Of a stretch of 64,000 nucleotides of DNA, positions 13,601 to 26,064 are shown in pieces. Source of the DNA: Antennarius striatus (Eukaryota; Chordata; Actinopteri; Lophiiformes; Antennariidae); the NCBI RefSeq assembly GCF_040054535.1, contig NC_090778.1:14730501-14794500 (forward strand). The letters run 5' to 3'. The notes below the pieces were generated by a model. It searched no databases. It was not told the origin of the DNA and worked only from the letters and a program-made list of their open reading frames with translations. A program made the translations under genes and the position numbers. Position 1 is the stretch's first letter, and each line of letters opens with the position of its first letter.

Positions 13601-14391
13601 ACATGTTTGCTCTCTGGAAAAAAAGAACAGAAAAAGAAAACCCAAAACCTAAGAATAAAAATAAGTGTTAAAATTAACTGAATCATTTTAAGCGTTTTTG
13701 TTTGTGTTGTATTATACTTTAAACAAGTACTTTGGTATTGTACTGAACAACATTCAACAACAAAGATGTCAACCTATTTTTTCCTCTTAAGTCTGGATAT
13801 TGTGATAACAATGATTAATCATTTGTATACATTTCAATGCAGTGGGACGTTTAAATCAGAAACTTACATCTGGACAACTGATGACATACTTAGTTTTTCC
13901 ACTGAAGAGTTTTTAGTATTACGCCCTTCGGAGAGATACTGTGCACGAATCAGTAATCCATCCAAGGAAACTTTTCAGCATTTGCTTGTACTTTTAGTAA
14001 AGGACTGAGTTTTCCATCTCAATAAAGACCATCTGATTGGACTTATTTTACATTAGCATCCCAATCCAAACATCTTGAATGGGCTTTTTATGAAAACTCT
14101 AGTCTCCAGCTTCTCAGGTCATCACTTATCAGAGGAAGTGTGATGGAATTGCATTAAACTTTGAGAAGAACTACACCCAGCTGCTCCCAGATCTGTGCTG
14201 TGCCTTAAGGCTGATAAACACTCAGACAACACTAAAGCATATCCTCCAAAACAAAGAAGCTGCTCATGCAAACAATCACCTGTTGATTAGCTCAGAGGGG
14301 CCACTGAGTTTTGTAAATTATATTTTTTTGTGTATGAAGGGTATGACTGTGTGTGTGTGAAGGGTATGACTGTGTGTGTGTGTAGGGTATG

Positions 14392-14425
<34 letters not shown>

Positions 14426-16018
14426 AGACAGTGACAACAGAAAACAGGAAGTCACAAAAAATATTGGCAGCTTATGTTGATGCGAACTGATAACTGACGC
14501 GGCTTTATACCTACTAAGTACTCGGTAGTCAGGCTAGCACGTCAGGCCAGTCTGAACTAATCGGACTCTGTGACATAGTTGCTGAGAATGCCGTTTGACA
14601 CGGGGTCCCTTTCAGTCTCTCCCTCCCTCCATCTGTACGTCTGCTTTTCATGTGACCATTTTAGGAGACGTTGAGTCACCCTGGTGCAGCTGACAATACC
14701 ACAGCGGCAACTATCCTACATCGAAATGACAGGAGAACTTGTGACACTCACCCTGTTTGAAAGACGGGGTTTATCTGACTGTCAGTCTGCCTGTTGTTCC
14801 TTCCTCTCTTCCAGAATACCTTCTTTTTTTTGTCTCTTGACACAAGTTTGTTGCCTCGCTTTGCTTCCTTCCTCCTGAATATGAGGTGTTCAGAAAGTCA
14901 GACAAGTCTAGTTGCTTTGCCCTCCTCTTGTTGTGTCAGAGGAGCTGCAAGTCTGCTGCAGATCACCCTCTGTCTCCCTCTTGTTTTCTTCCTGTATCTC
15001 TCTCCACCCTCATGCACACAAATCAAAAAAACATCAGCATCCCCCACCCACCCATTCGCCCCTTCCCGCCCTCTCCATGTTTCTCTCAAGCCCCCGCTAC
15101 CCTCTGCTTTCTTTTCTCTCATTTGTGCCCCGCCAGAATGTCTTGAATACAAAAGGTTCTCCTCATGTTAGCGTTCCACCTTCCCTCTCCTCCTATTGCA
15201 CCTCCTCTCTCTTCCTCCATTTACTCAGACCCCTCCTCTCAACCCTCGCTGTCCAGCCTTCCTGCTCTCTTTTCTCTATGTTTTCTGTTTGTTTCCTTAC
15301 AGCTGATAAAAGTAGGTATGCTTTGCTCACTCAGCAGAGAAAGAACACAGGCCAAAGACAAAAAAAATTGGGGAGGGGATACCGAAAGATGATTGGCTTG
15401 AGAAAAGTGGGTGGAGTCGGCCGAAATGGCTGAGGTGCTGATTGGTCATGGGGAGTGAAAAGACAAGGTTGGTCAAGTCCAGTTAGATCACAGTGAACTC
15501 AAAAACAGTGAAAGGAAATACATTAGAAAATGTAACTTAATTAAAAGCAAATGTAAAACACTAACAAAAAACAGACATCAGTAAAACTCAAAGATAGATG
15601 TATGTTGAAAAGAGATTCAAAGAAAATTATCTGGGAATCCATTTCCATTCCACCCAAAATTTTGAAAAGAATTTATCAAGATAGACCTGACAGTCCTGGA
15701 GGACAGATAAATTATCTTTTCCTAATTTCAAGCGGTCAACAGCATCAAATGTGTCTTTGTCAGTGGCTTTTTAAAAGGCATCAACAGAGTCCATAAATCT
15801 TTAGGATGTCGAGTTTGACATGTGTTAATGAAGGTGATGTCTTGACTCATGATGCCTCCACTATAGGTTGGCAATTCTGATTATAACAAAGCCAAGTAGT
15901 CAAGCATGAATGATAAATAATGGTACTAATTCCTGACTGCACTTCACTGAGACCCAAGATCGGTATGTGGCCAGACTGTGATATGACGTTCACTCTGGAT
16001 TCTACACCAGCATTACAT
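10618..16018. other. Presumed long first intron of atosb, distal part
   Basis: No convincing gene is present. The open frames have no splice context or recognisable motif. Local structures are a 9-bp palindrome at 12995-13016 (GACCTGAGT, loop AAGG, ACTCAGGTC), a GT-rich minisatellite at 14336-14423, and a strongly pyrimidine-biased plus strand from about 14.6 to 15.3 kb, which produces spurious Ser/Pro/Leu-rich frames. Confidence 0.4.
14336..14423. repeat. GT-rich minisatellite
   Basis: Three tandem units share the core agggtatgactgtgtgtg. They are separated by GT runs of growing length and end in a pure (GT)n tract. Confidence 0.9.
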
Positions 16019-16308
16019 CTTGGCATGGTTGCATAGTGGTTAGCACTGTTGCCTCAAAGCAAGAAGGTCATGGGTTCAAACCCCAGCATTCCCAACATGG
16101 TCCTTCTGTGTACACTTTGCATGATCTCTCCGTGTCTTAATTTTGTTTCCTTTTGTGTCGTAACGTATGCATCTTAGGAACATTAGGTTGCGTTGGCCTG
16201 TAATGACGGCACGCTTAGGGTGTAGCGGCTCAGAACCAGTTCTCCACACTAACCCTTGTAATTTCATTTACGATTGCATGACGACAAATAAAAAGAATGC
16301 TTCTTCTA
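16019..16308 (+). mobile_element. tRNA-derived fish SINE, decayed
   Basis: The 5' part carries a box A-like stretch (tagtggttagcactg, about 16035) and a box B-like stretch (gggttcaaaccc, about 16071). A diverged body follows (ccttctgtgtacactttgca), and the tail reads gacgacaaataaaaagaatg. This matches the common fish SINE with 'gtggttagcactgttgcctcacagcaag'. It has drifted considerably. Confidence 0.6.
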
Positions 16309-19300
16309 ATGCAAATACAACATAGTATGAGTGAATTTAGCATTACAAATGTAATGTCAACCAATAAAATAAAATGCGGATTGAAAAGGAAACATCTATT
16401 GAAATATTTAATGTTTTGGAGGCATTTCGAGTGAAATCAAGGAAGCTGAGCTTTACGTGTGTGTGACATTCGTCTTTATTGAGCAAAAAGGAAATACATG
16501 ACATATGAGTCATTAAAAAAGATGTGATACAGAAACCAGAAGAATGCTACTGTAAAAGCATCAAACTATGAAAATGTCAAAAACAAACTTAACTTTAAAA
16601 TCTGTCTTACGTTTAACAGGTAACTATTAGTGACAAATATTTTTGTTTCGGTGACAAAACCACCATTAAATGCAGATGTTTAAATGTCAGTTTTTCCCTT
16701 TCCATTGAGGGTTTAATTTCAAGGGAGTCACAACTCTGTTCACCAGCTTTGCCCGCAGAGGAAATACCAAAGATCACAAACTGTATGTGTGTGTGTGTGT
16801 GTGTGTGTGTGGTCCATTACAGTTTCAACCCTGTCTTCTGTCCAGTTAATTAGTTCATTTCCACATTTCCATAGCATGTCAGTTACATGGATGACTGTAT
16901 GTATGTTAAAGAAATTTAATAAGTTACTGCTTCAAAGAATATAGATAAAAATATGAGTCAATTTACACATCCCTGCACCGTCTTTACTGCCCATTTGCAC
17001 TAGTCCATAGCCTACAAATGCTTAAAAAAAGCAGAAAGCTTATCTGCTGCTGGGGTGCAGGCAGAGAATGAAGTGCATGTAAAAAAACTTTATCATCTGT
17101 TCAGCAGAGGCAGACCTCCGCTCAGGGTGTGTGTGTGTGTGTTTATGCATTCTACCATCTGTTGGCTAATAAGAAACAGCATGTTGACTTGGCAAAAACT
17201 ATTTCTAACAGAGTGGTGTGATTAATCTACACACAGGGAGTGAGCAAGTCTACCCTGCACTTGTGCGTATGCTCTTTCACCTCTCACATACTGACACTGT
17301 GGGTGGAAACAAGTTGAAGGTATTGTACACAAAACATAATGTAAGCTGTCAAGAAGACATATTTGGTGCACTACATTGCCTGCTCCTCCTATTATACCCA
17401 GTATAAACGTGCATACGCTTTGCACTTACTTTATTCTTATTTAGGAAACCAAGATTGTTTCAAATCAGATGTTTAGTCAAGACAAACCTTTTTCTGTAAA
17501 ATGAAGAACAGTAAATTCATGTGACATCTAATTCACAAGATGCAAAAAAAAAAAAAAGGTAGATCCAGGAATTATTTTTCTATATTTTTAATGCCAAGTT
17601 TGGACTACCCCAATATCAACCTGGTCAGATTGGGCAGTCACAGTGCCATAAATTATTGCTGGTAACCTGGCAACACGAGAGGGTTTGATGCTGACCATTT
17701 GGTCATGTCATGAAATCTGACATTGATGAGGCAGGTCAAGCACAGCTACAGGGCGCTCTGTTTTATGCTAGAGGTTGTCTGTTCATAGAGGAAAAAGACA
17801 AACAGTAACTGTGGCATGGGTGCTTCCATAGGTGGGGCTAGGTGGGCGCTCTCCAAGCTGTAATCTGATTGGCCCATGATGTGGCCCATGATGTGCACCT
17901 GTCCTATCGATTTTTATTTTTTTTGGTCGAGTATCAAATGATACAACTATTTACATGTTGCATTTACAGTAGGTAATGTGTGTGCCGCTTAGAACCAGAG
18001 GGATTTCCTGTGTTTGTGATTTTTGGTGCAATGGAGTTTTATTCATGAAATATGATTAATAATTCTGATATGACCTGACCAAGGCAGAGGTGGAAAACTG
18101 GTAAACCTGATTTGACTGGAAAACGGCATGAGATTTCGCAAGTTCGTAGCGTTTCCATCCTCAAGAGGAGCTTCATGCTGAGTTCTGATCCCCACATTAG
18201 TTTTGTTAACATGTGAAAGAGTGCTGACTTTCTATTGTCTCTGAACATACTTCACTAGTCTGTTTAAGGCAAGTTTTGGTTTGTTACATATAAACTAATG
18301 CTTGCCAGTTAGGTGAAATGATAAATCCATTGTCCAAAGTAGCTGCTAATTAATTATCCTGCCTGTGCATTTGAACATTAAAAGTAAAATATATGAGGTT
18401 TGAAAACAAGAAGCAGCTTTGGATGCAAAGCTCCAAATATAGCGTTGTGGGGTAAGGAGAAAGGGGAGGGGGAGGTCAAGACCTTAATGACTTGAGACAA
18501 CAGACTGCCACAGGAAGATAACTCAAGAGCGACCGATGACAGACTGTGATGATGCAGTTTCTGTTGTGAAAGAAGCCCTGCTGCTTTTGACAGCACATCC
18601 TGTAAACTACCCCTGTGTAGGATTTCTCCTGTCCATAAACTGAAACATTGAGATATTTGGTTTAGACATACAAAGGCACAAAGACCTGCACCCTTCTGTC
18701 CCTTTAAGAGTCCATGTTGCCTTCCATATTTGGAAAGAAAAAGGTGTGTGTTCTGAGGACCCTCCTGATGACGAGGAACTGAGGAGAAAGACGCATTGAA
18801 AAAGACACACAATCCATCACACACAAGCATTGACTCAACCCCAACATTTGGGCACATTAAATATCATATACAGTACTGCAATGCATTTGTACACACAGAC
18901 ACACACCTTGTTTATGTGGGCCTCTCAAACAGACACCATCAGGACCCAATGATCTTGGAAACCTAATGAGCCACCAAATGAGGCTTCATTGACCCAAAAC
19001 CCCATTGACTAAACCGGTTATAAGCAGGTTTAAGTGAGCAAAGCCCATCCTACACAGGAGAACAGAACCAAACGAAATCAGTAATACTTGTAAAATGATA
19101 GATGAAATTAAATCAATATAACAGCCTTTCCATTTTCAGAGCATCACCACTGACTGGACAAAAATCTGACTTGTCCACTTTTATAATCTTAAAAATAACA
19201 TTTACTGTACAGTTATTCTATGCTACATCTGTCTAATTATTTTTTCCCTGCGTTTTGTATATCCTACTCTCTTCTTTCAGGCCACCTTACAGTCGACCCA

Positions 19301-22189
19301 GCCATCTTGAATAAGATGGTAACCTGCAGGTTTGAGTGCTGCATATTCCTGAAATATTTCATAAACAGTGCTATTCCTGCGGTTTTATTCAAAGTGGGTT
19401 CTTTCTATTTACATTTCTTGAGCACTGTAACAGCTCAGTGAGATGAACTCTCTCTAGAGGCTATGTTTGACCAGCTGTGTGTTGATAAGTGAGATCACAA
19501 AGCAGAGGAGAGACATGCCTTTTTATGCATTAGCATTTCATTTTGCTGCCTAAGGAGAAAGTTGGCTTGTTGCTCCAATTAGCTGAATATATTTGAAAAA
19601 GAAAATCTATTGAGTGATATAATTGTTTCTTTTTGAAATTAAATTTAGGGGGGATGTTGAGTTTATGCTAGGCAGATGTAGCAAATAAACTGATCATAGA
19701 CTTCAAGTTGATTTTTAAATATCTGATTGTCCTCATAAAACATCCCTGAAATCACTTCTGGCAATTTTTCAGCAACTAGCTATGCAGTCAAACCTAATCT
19801 AATTATTGACCCAATGAACAGCAGGACTGTAAAATGGCTAGATTCTTCAAGTGTGAAAATATTTCTGTTGTGTATCCAATACTTGGCTGTTGTAATCCAA
19901 TAATCTGGTGACAAAAGAAGAGATGGCCAGTTTGATGTATTACAAAATAGTTAAGGCTTCCACTAATCCATCAAAAACATCCTTTATACATTTTCTGACT
20001 TATGCCACATAAACCTGAATGAGTGGGGGTTCACTTTATGATACAGATCAGTAGTTGGTCACAGTTTACATATCAGTGACATATGTGAATGGAGAAAAAG
20101 ACAGTGTAAAGTGAAGACACTGAGCGATAGGGAGGAGTGTGGCACCCTGAGTGTTGGTGACAGGCTGGGCCGGCTCAAAGGATGGAATGTACCACAGAAA
20201 TATGTTGTCTATTCATGGAGGACAGGAAATAAAGCACTCTCCACCTCTCCTCCCTTCTCTCAGTCTTCCCTTCTTCACCCTGAATTCAGCTGCTTGACTT
20301 TTTCTTCTTTTCACCTCTCTTTGTTTGTTCTCCCAATTCTACATTGGTTTCTTTCATGCCGCCTCCTCCACAGCCTTTAGGCATTTTTTTCCTGTCCATC
20401 CTCTCTCGGGTTAAATTAAATCCTTTTCTTTTTTTCATGCTTGGGGAATTCTCACAGAATGGTGGTGTTACCCCACTCAAGACTGGTAGCAGCTGAATAT
20501 AGTCCAGCCTGCCATCTGGGCAGTGAAATAAAAATAAAACCACTTTGTCACATTTCTCACTCATAACTGACCATAGCATACTGCCACTATTTAATGAGCC
20601 CATGTGGCCTGATTGGTTACCAGCCAAAGAGGAAATTGGTGAAGATTATGATGGTCATAATGATTATGATGCTATCTACTGTTCTGAAATTACGATGTAC
20701 TGGAATTTCAGAACAGTAGAAAAATTGTTGAATTAGTGAATGGCAACTTCACAAGGAACATGATCATAAACACAGTTTTACCTCTACACATATCCAAGCT
20801 TCACATTATGAGGTACTGCTTAACAACTGCAAGGGTGTGTGATTGTGCAGGACTGATCTCAGGATTAACCCTTGCCAGGCCTCCTTTTGCCCTTCACACT
20901 GTAATGCCCCCCCCCCTGCCCCCCCATACCAAGAGGAGTGAGCCGCTCTCCATGTATGAGTGCTACGTGCATGTTAGATTCATCAAAAGGTCTTTAAAAT
21001 ATAAATATATCAAGCCCTTTGACAGGGTAGCGATCTACCGTATGCTGTCAGAAAATACAGAATTACCACTTTATTATGAAGAACTGACTCTTGCCTGACT
21101 TCAACTGAAGCCATTATATTTCTAGTTTAGGTTTCCAAACTGCCAACATCAATACAAATCCAATATGTGAAAAAAAATTAATGAATTTCCAAGAGTATCA
21201 GTACGAGTTCTCTATGCAAGGATAAGTCACACAAGAGAGATGGGGGGCATTGATGCTACAGGCGGGGCAAATGACCGATGATTTACTTGAGTGTAATGGA
21301 CTGAGGGAACATGACAAGGACAAAGGGAGAAGGGCAGAGAACGAACAGGTTTTAGCTTGATAAGCTCTGCGTTGACCTATATAACGTATAGAGATGCATC
21401 TGCCTTCCAACCTCCACTCATTGATTCTGCAGCTTCTATGAAAGTCATGATATAACCAACACGTGTGTGTGTGTATATTATATGTATAAATATACATGCA
21501 TATATAGATTCACATATAGGAGATAGATAGCATGGTTTACTGATAAATGCTTTGACAGAAAATTATATTGTCCAGTCCCAGGGAACATTTTCAAATGGTT
21601 CATTTTGCTCAACCAGTTGTGCTAGATGTAACTATATTTAGGTCAAAATTATTTAAAATAAAGTCTTCAAATAAATTATGGCTGTTGATAGTTATTTTGC
21701 AAAACGGCAGTGTCTTGGATGTTTGATTAAACTTGTCATTTATTTACATAATATCCTTTGAAAATAATAAAGTATCTCTGTATCTCTATCCATCTAGTAA
21801 TCCTTTCATGAACTGCTGATGCCATAAAATTGTTATGACCACAAGTTAAAGCTTTACAATTAGTTTCCTACTGAATGCGACAAAAAATAACCATAGACAG
21901 AAGCAAGGGAATGTTGAGCACTTGATCAAAAAATGACTATCAAAACCATTATGATTATTTTTCAATTTACTCTGTATTTGGTCTTCTGACTTCTAGTACA
22001 GCTCTACAGTAAATTGAAATTGCTTGACAAACAACCAAAATGTACAGTCATAAGAACTGTTCGTCAAGAATGACTCAAATACCCACACAGTCTAGAACTG
22101 GATATCACATCTCTGTCTCTTAGGGGCCAATGTCAAACCACACTGATTTATTCAACAGGAGTTAGTGTCGCTTTAACCGACTCCTCTTT
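16309..22189. other. AT-rich intron-like DNA without recognised genes
   Basis: I see no coding exon I can support here. A (GT)n tract lies at 16786-16812 and a short GT run near 17127. A perfect 17-bp hairpin lies at 20675-20720 and is listed separately. Confidence 0.4.
20675..20720. repeat. Perfect 17-bp inverted repeat
   Basis: The arm TCTACTGTTCTGAAATT (20675-20691) is followed by a 12-base loop and its exact reverse complement (20704-20720). Confidence 0.9.
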
Positions 22190-25100
22190 ATCTGTATGTC
22201 TATTGTCACATGGGTTTTAATAAAGGTTCGCAGGCGCAAGAGGACAAATGTAGCCGCATGAGGACACAAGCCAGTGTCCTTTTGTGCTGGTCCCAAGCCC
22301 GGATAAATAAAAAACCGGATCGGTTGAGGCCTGGGTTAACAACAACCGCCATCGGTGCTATTGACCTACAGGGTTCCGATGGAAATTGGCCTACTGCTGG
22401 TCGAAGAAGGAGAGGAGGAAAGTGTGTTCATAGGAAGACAAGAGAAACGCCAAGAGTGTAGGACAGAGTAGGGACGTTGAATGTTGAGACTATGACAGGA
22501 AAAGGTAGAGAGTTGGTTGACATGATGCAGAGGAGGAAGGTAGACATACTGTGTGTCCAGGAGACCAGGTGGAAAGGTAGCTCGGCTAGAAGTTTAGGAG
22601 AAGGGTTCAAGTTGTTCTATCATGGTGTAGATTGGAAGAGAAATGGAGTAGGAGTTATCTTGGAGGAGGAGTTTGTTAGGAATTTCCTGGAGGTAAAAAG
22701 AGTGTCAGATAGAGTGATGAGTCTGAAGCTAGAAATCGAAGGTGTGATGTTGAACGTTGTTAGTGGGTATGCTCCACAGGTAGGATGTGGAGAAGGAGAA
22801 ATTCTGTTTGGACTTTGATGAAGTGATACAGAGCATACCTAGAAGTGAGTGAGTTGTCAATGGTGCAGACTTCAATGGACATGTTGGTGCAGGAAACAGA
22901 GGTGATGAGGAGGTGATGGGCAGGTTTGGTATCCAGGAGAGGAATGCAGAAGGACAGATGGTGGTTGACTTTGCAAAAAGCATGGAAATGTTTATAGTGA
23001 ATACTTTCTTCCAGAAGAGGCAGGAACATAGGGTGACCTATAAGAGTGGAGGTAGGAGCACACAGGTAGACTACATCTTATGTAGATGGTGTAATCTGAG
23101 AATCAGTGACTGTAAAGTAGTAGTGGTAGGCAATAGTGTAGCCAAACAGCAAAGGATGGTGGTGTGTAGGATGACTCTGGTGGTGAGGAAGGACAAACAC
23201 AGAGCAGAGGACGAAATGGTGGAAGCTGAAAAAGCAAGAGTGTTGCATGACTTTTAGGAAGCAGTTAAGACAGGCTCTGGGTGGTCAGGGTGGTTAGGAG
23301 GTACGTCCAGATGACTGGACAACTACAGCTAATGTGATCAGGGAGACAGGTAGGAGAGTACTTGGTGTGTCATCTGGAAGGAAAGTAGATAAGGAGACTG
23401 GGTGGTGGAATGAGGAAGTACAGGAGTATCTCTATCTCCTGTATCTCTCTGTATGCAGAGAAAGAGGTTAGCAAAGAAGGGAGATGTAGCGTAAGGTGAA
23501 GGTAAAGGTAGCAAAGGCCAAACAAGGGGCTTATGATGACTTGTATGCTAGGTTGGACAGTAAGGAGGGAGAGACTGATCTATACAGGTTGGCAAGACAG
23601 ACAGATGGGAAGGATGTGCAGCAGTTTAGGGTGATTAAGGATAGGGATGGAAGTCTTGACAGGTGCCAGCAGTGTGGTGGGAAGATGGAAAGAATACTTT
23701 GAAAACTTGATGAACGTGGAAAATGAGAGCAAACAAAGACTAGAAGAGGTGACTGCTGTGGACCAGGAAGTAGCAAAGATTAGTCAGGATGAAGTGACAC
23801 GGGCATTAGAGAGGATGAAGAGTGGAAAGGCAGTCGGTGTTGATGATATGTCTAGGAGAGGTGGCAGTAGAGTTTTTGACTGGGTTGTTCAACAGGATCT
23901 TAGATAATGAGAAGATGCCTGAAGAATGAAGGACAAGTGTGCTGGTGCCCATTTTTGAGAACAAGGGAGACGTGCAGAGTTGTGGCAACTACAGAGGAAT
24001 AAAGCTGCTGAGCCATACAACTAAGTTATGGGAAAGAGTAGTGGAAGCTAGACTAAGGGCAGAAGTGAGCAATTGTGAGCAGCAGTATGGTTTCATGCCA
24101 AAAAAAAAAAAGTACTACAGATGCAGTATTTGCTTTGATGATGTTGATAGAGAAGTACAGAGAAGGCCAAACAGAGCTGCATTGTGTTTTTGTAGATCTG
24201 GAGAAAGCTTATGACAGGGTGCCCAGAGAAGAACTGGGGTATTGTATGAGGACATCTGTAGTGGCAGAGATGTTAGAGTGGTGCAGGACATGTATGAGGA
24301 CTGCAAGACAGTGGTGAGGTGTGCTGTAGGTGTGACAGACAAGTTCAAGGTGGAGGTGGGACTGCATCATTGATCAGCTCTGAGCCCTTTCTTGTTCGCT
24401 ATGGTGATGGACAGGCTGACAGGTCAGGTCAGACAGGAATCTCGATGGACTAGGATGTTTGCAGATGACATTGTGGTCTGCATGAGAGCAGGGAACAGGT
24501 GGAGGAGAAGGTAGAGAGCCGGAGGTTTGTCCTGGAAAGGAGAGGAATGAAGGTAAGCTACAGTAAGACAGAATACATGTGTGTGAATGAGAGGGACCCA
24601 AGTGGAAGAGTGAGGTTACAGGGAGAAGAGATCAAGAAGGTGGAGGATTTTAAATACTTTGGGCAGTGGTTCTTAACCATGTTGGAGGTACCGAACCCTG
24701 CCGGTTTCATATGCTCACTCACAGAACCCTTTATTATTATTATTTTTTAATTTAATACACAAGTGTATGTTTTACTGGTGTATTTAATGAATTGTGCACT
24801 AATGTCACCTTTTTCAAAGAACAAATCCAAGACAGTGCATGAACTTGCATGAAATGACCTACCTGCAAATAAGTGTGACTTCTGCCGTTGTTATTGAGAG
24901 ACCAGTTCAGGTATGCGTGGCTTCACCTTAGCAAGTGCCACTCTTATGTAATTTTCACAGTAAAGTCTGTTTCTTTGATTTCCATGCAGCTTAAGGGAGT
25001 ATTCCTTTATTTTTGCCAGTACGAGACTAGAGTTGCTCAACTTGACATTGCAAATCATGGAGAATGCTGACTCCCATCACCTTCCGTTATACAGTACATG

Positions 25101-25971
25101 TAAATTCACGTTGCATATATTCGTCCGACCACTTTTTTGCTCAACATAGTTACTATGAATTAAAATATTAAGAAAGCTATCAGATGAGGTACCATCATGA
25201 CAGGCATAAATCAATTACTGAGTGTGCAAAATCCCATGTAGCACATGTAGGCTAATCGATGTAGCATGATCACCTGCAGCCAGTGATGGCTAAGGGGGAC
25301 GTGTCATCACAAATTGACATGATGTGTCAAACGCACAGTGATTCGAGGATGTTCGGCAAAAACACCCGACATATCATGTCGGGTGTTTTGTCTTTACCTC
25401 CGTCTCTGCCGAATCCCTGAGACCGACTCCCCGAACCCCTAGGGTTTGATTGAACCCAGGTTAAGAACCACTGACTTATGATCAGTCCAGAGCAATCAAG
25501 AGTGTGGAAAAGAGATGAAGCGTGTACAGGCAGAATGGAATGGGTGGAGAAAAGTGTCAGGTGTGATGTGTGATATCGAGTTTCAGCTAAAATGAAAGGT
25601 GTACAAAACTGTGGTGAGAACAGCAATGTTGTTTGGTCTAGAGACAGTGTCACTGAGGAAAAGGCAGGAGGCAGAGCTGGAGGTAGCAGAGATGAAGATG
25701 CTGAGGTTCTCTTTGGGAGTGACCAGGAAGGATAGGATCCGGAATAAGTACATCAGAGGGACAGCACGTGTTAGAGGTTTTGGAGACAAAGTCAGAGGCC
25801 AGACTGAGATGGTTTAGGCATGTCCAGAGGAGAGATAGTGAATATATTGGTAGAAGGATGGACATGAAGGTAGTTGGTGTGAGAGAAGAAGATGCAGAAG
25901 ACAGGGTTAGATGGAGGCAACTGATTCGCTGTGGCGACCCCTGAAGGGAAATGCCGAAAGAAAGAAGAAGA
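22190..25971 (+). mobile_element. Non-LTR retrotransposon (RTE-like LINE), copy 1, long but dead
   Basis: Broken frames encode a LINE pol. The endonuclease region (22466 to about 23100) shows LCVQETRWKG, SGYAPQVG, ADFNGHVG (about 22865) and RSTQVDYILCR. The reverse transcriptase region (about 23700-24650) shows CGNYRGIKLLS, FVDLEKAYDRVPREE and the catalytic FADD (about 24458). After a hAT insertion (24664-25473) the C-terminal domain continues to 25950, with LRFSLGVTRKDRIRNKYI among its motifs. The 3' end reads gattcgctgtggcgacccct and a GAA-rich tail. Several frameshifts and stops make it inactive. The pol resembles the RTE-type fish LINE often called Expander; that clade name is from memory. 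The 5' limit is uncertain. Confidence 0.85.
24664..25473. mobile_element. Non-autonomous hAT-type DNA transposon inside LINE copy 1
   Basis: The ends are inverted: CAGTGGTTCTTAACC at 24664 and GGTTAAGAACCACTG ending at 25473. These are typical hAT termini. The flanking 8-mers ACTTTGGG and ACTTATGA are a decayed 8-bp target-site duplication; the uninterrupted LINE should read close to ACTTGGGG here. The 810-bp body has no transposase frame. A 14-bp perfect hairpin (25359-25389, AAAACACCCGACAT with a 3-base loop) lies near its right end. Confidence 0.85.
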
Positions 25972-26064
25972 GGCCCAATATAGAGCCACCATTCACAATA
26001 AAAAAGGATGAATTTCAGATTATCTCAAACAGAATTATGGTTGTTTAGTACTGCTTATAAAACA

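Noticed and set aside
14794..15433. Several overlapping Ser/Pro/Leu-rich frames up to 173 codons
   Set aside because: They arise from a pyrimidine-biased strand; no domain, no splice sites consistent with an exon, and three frames are open at once.
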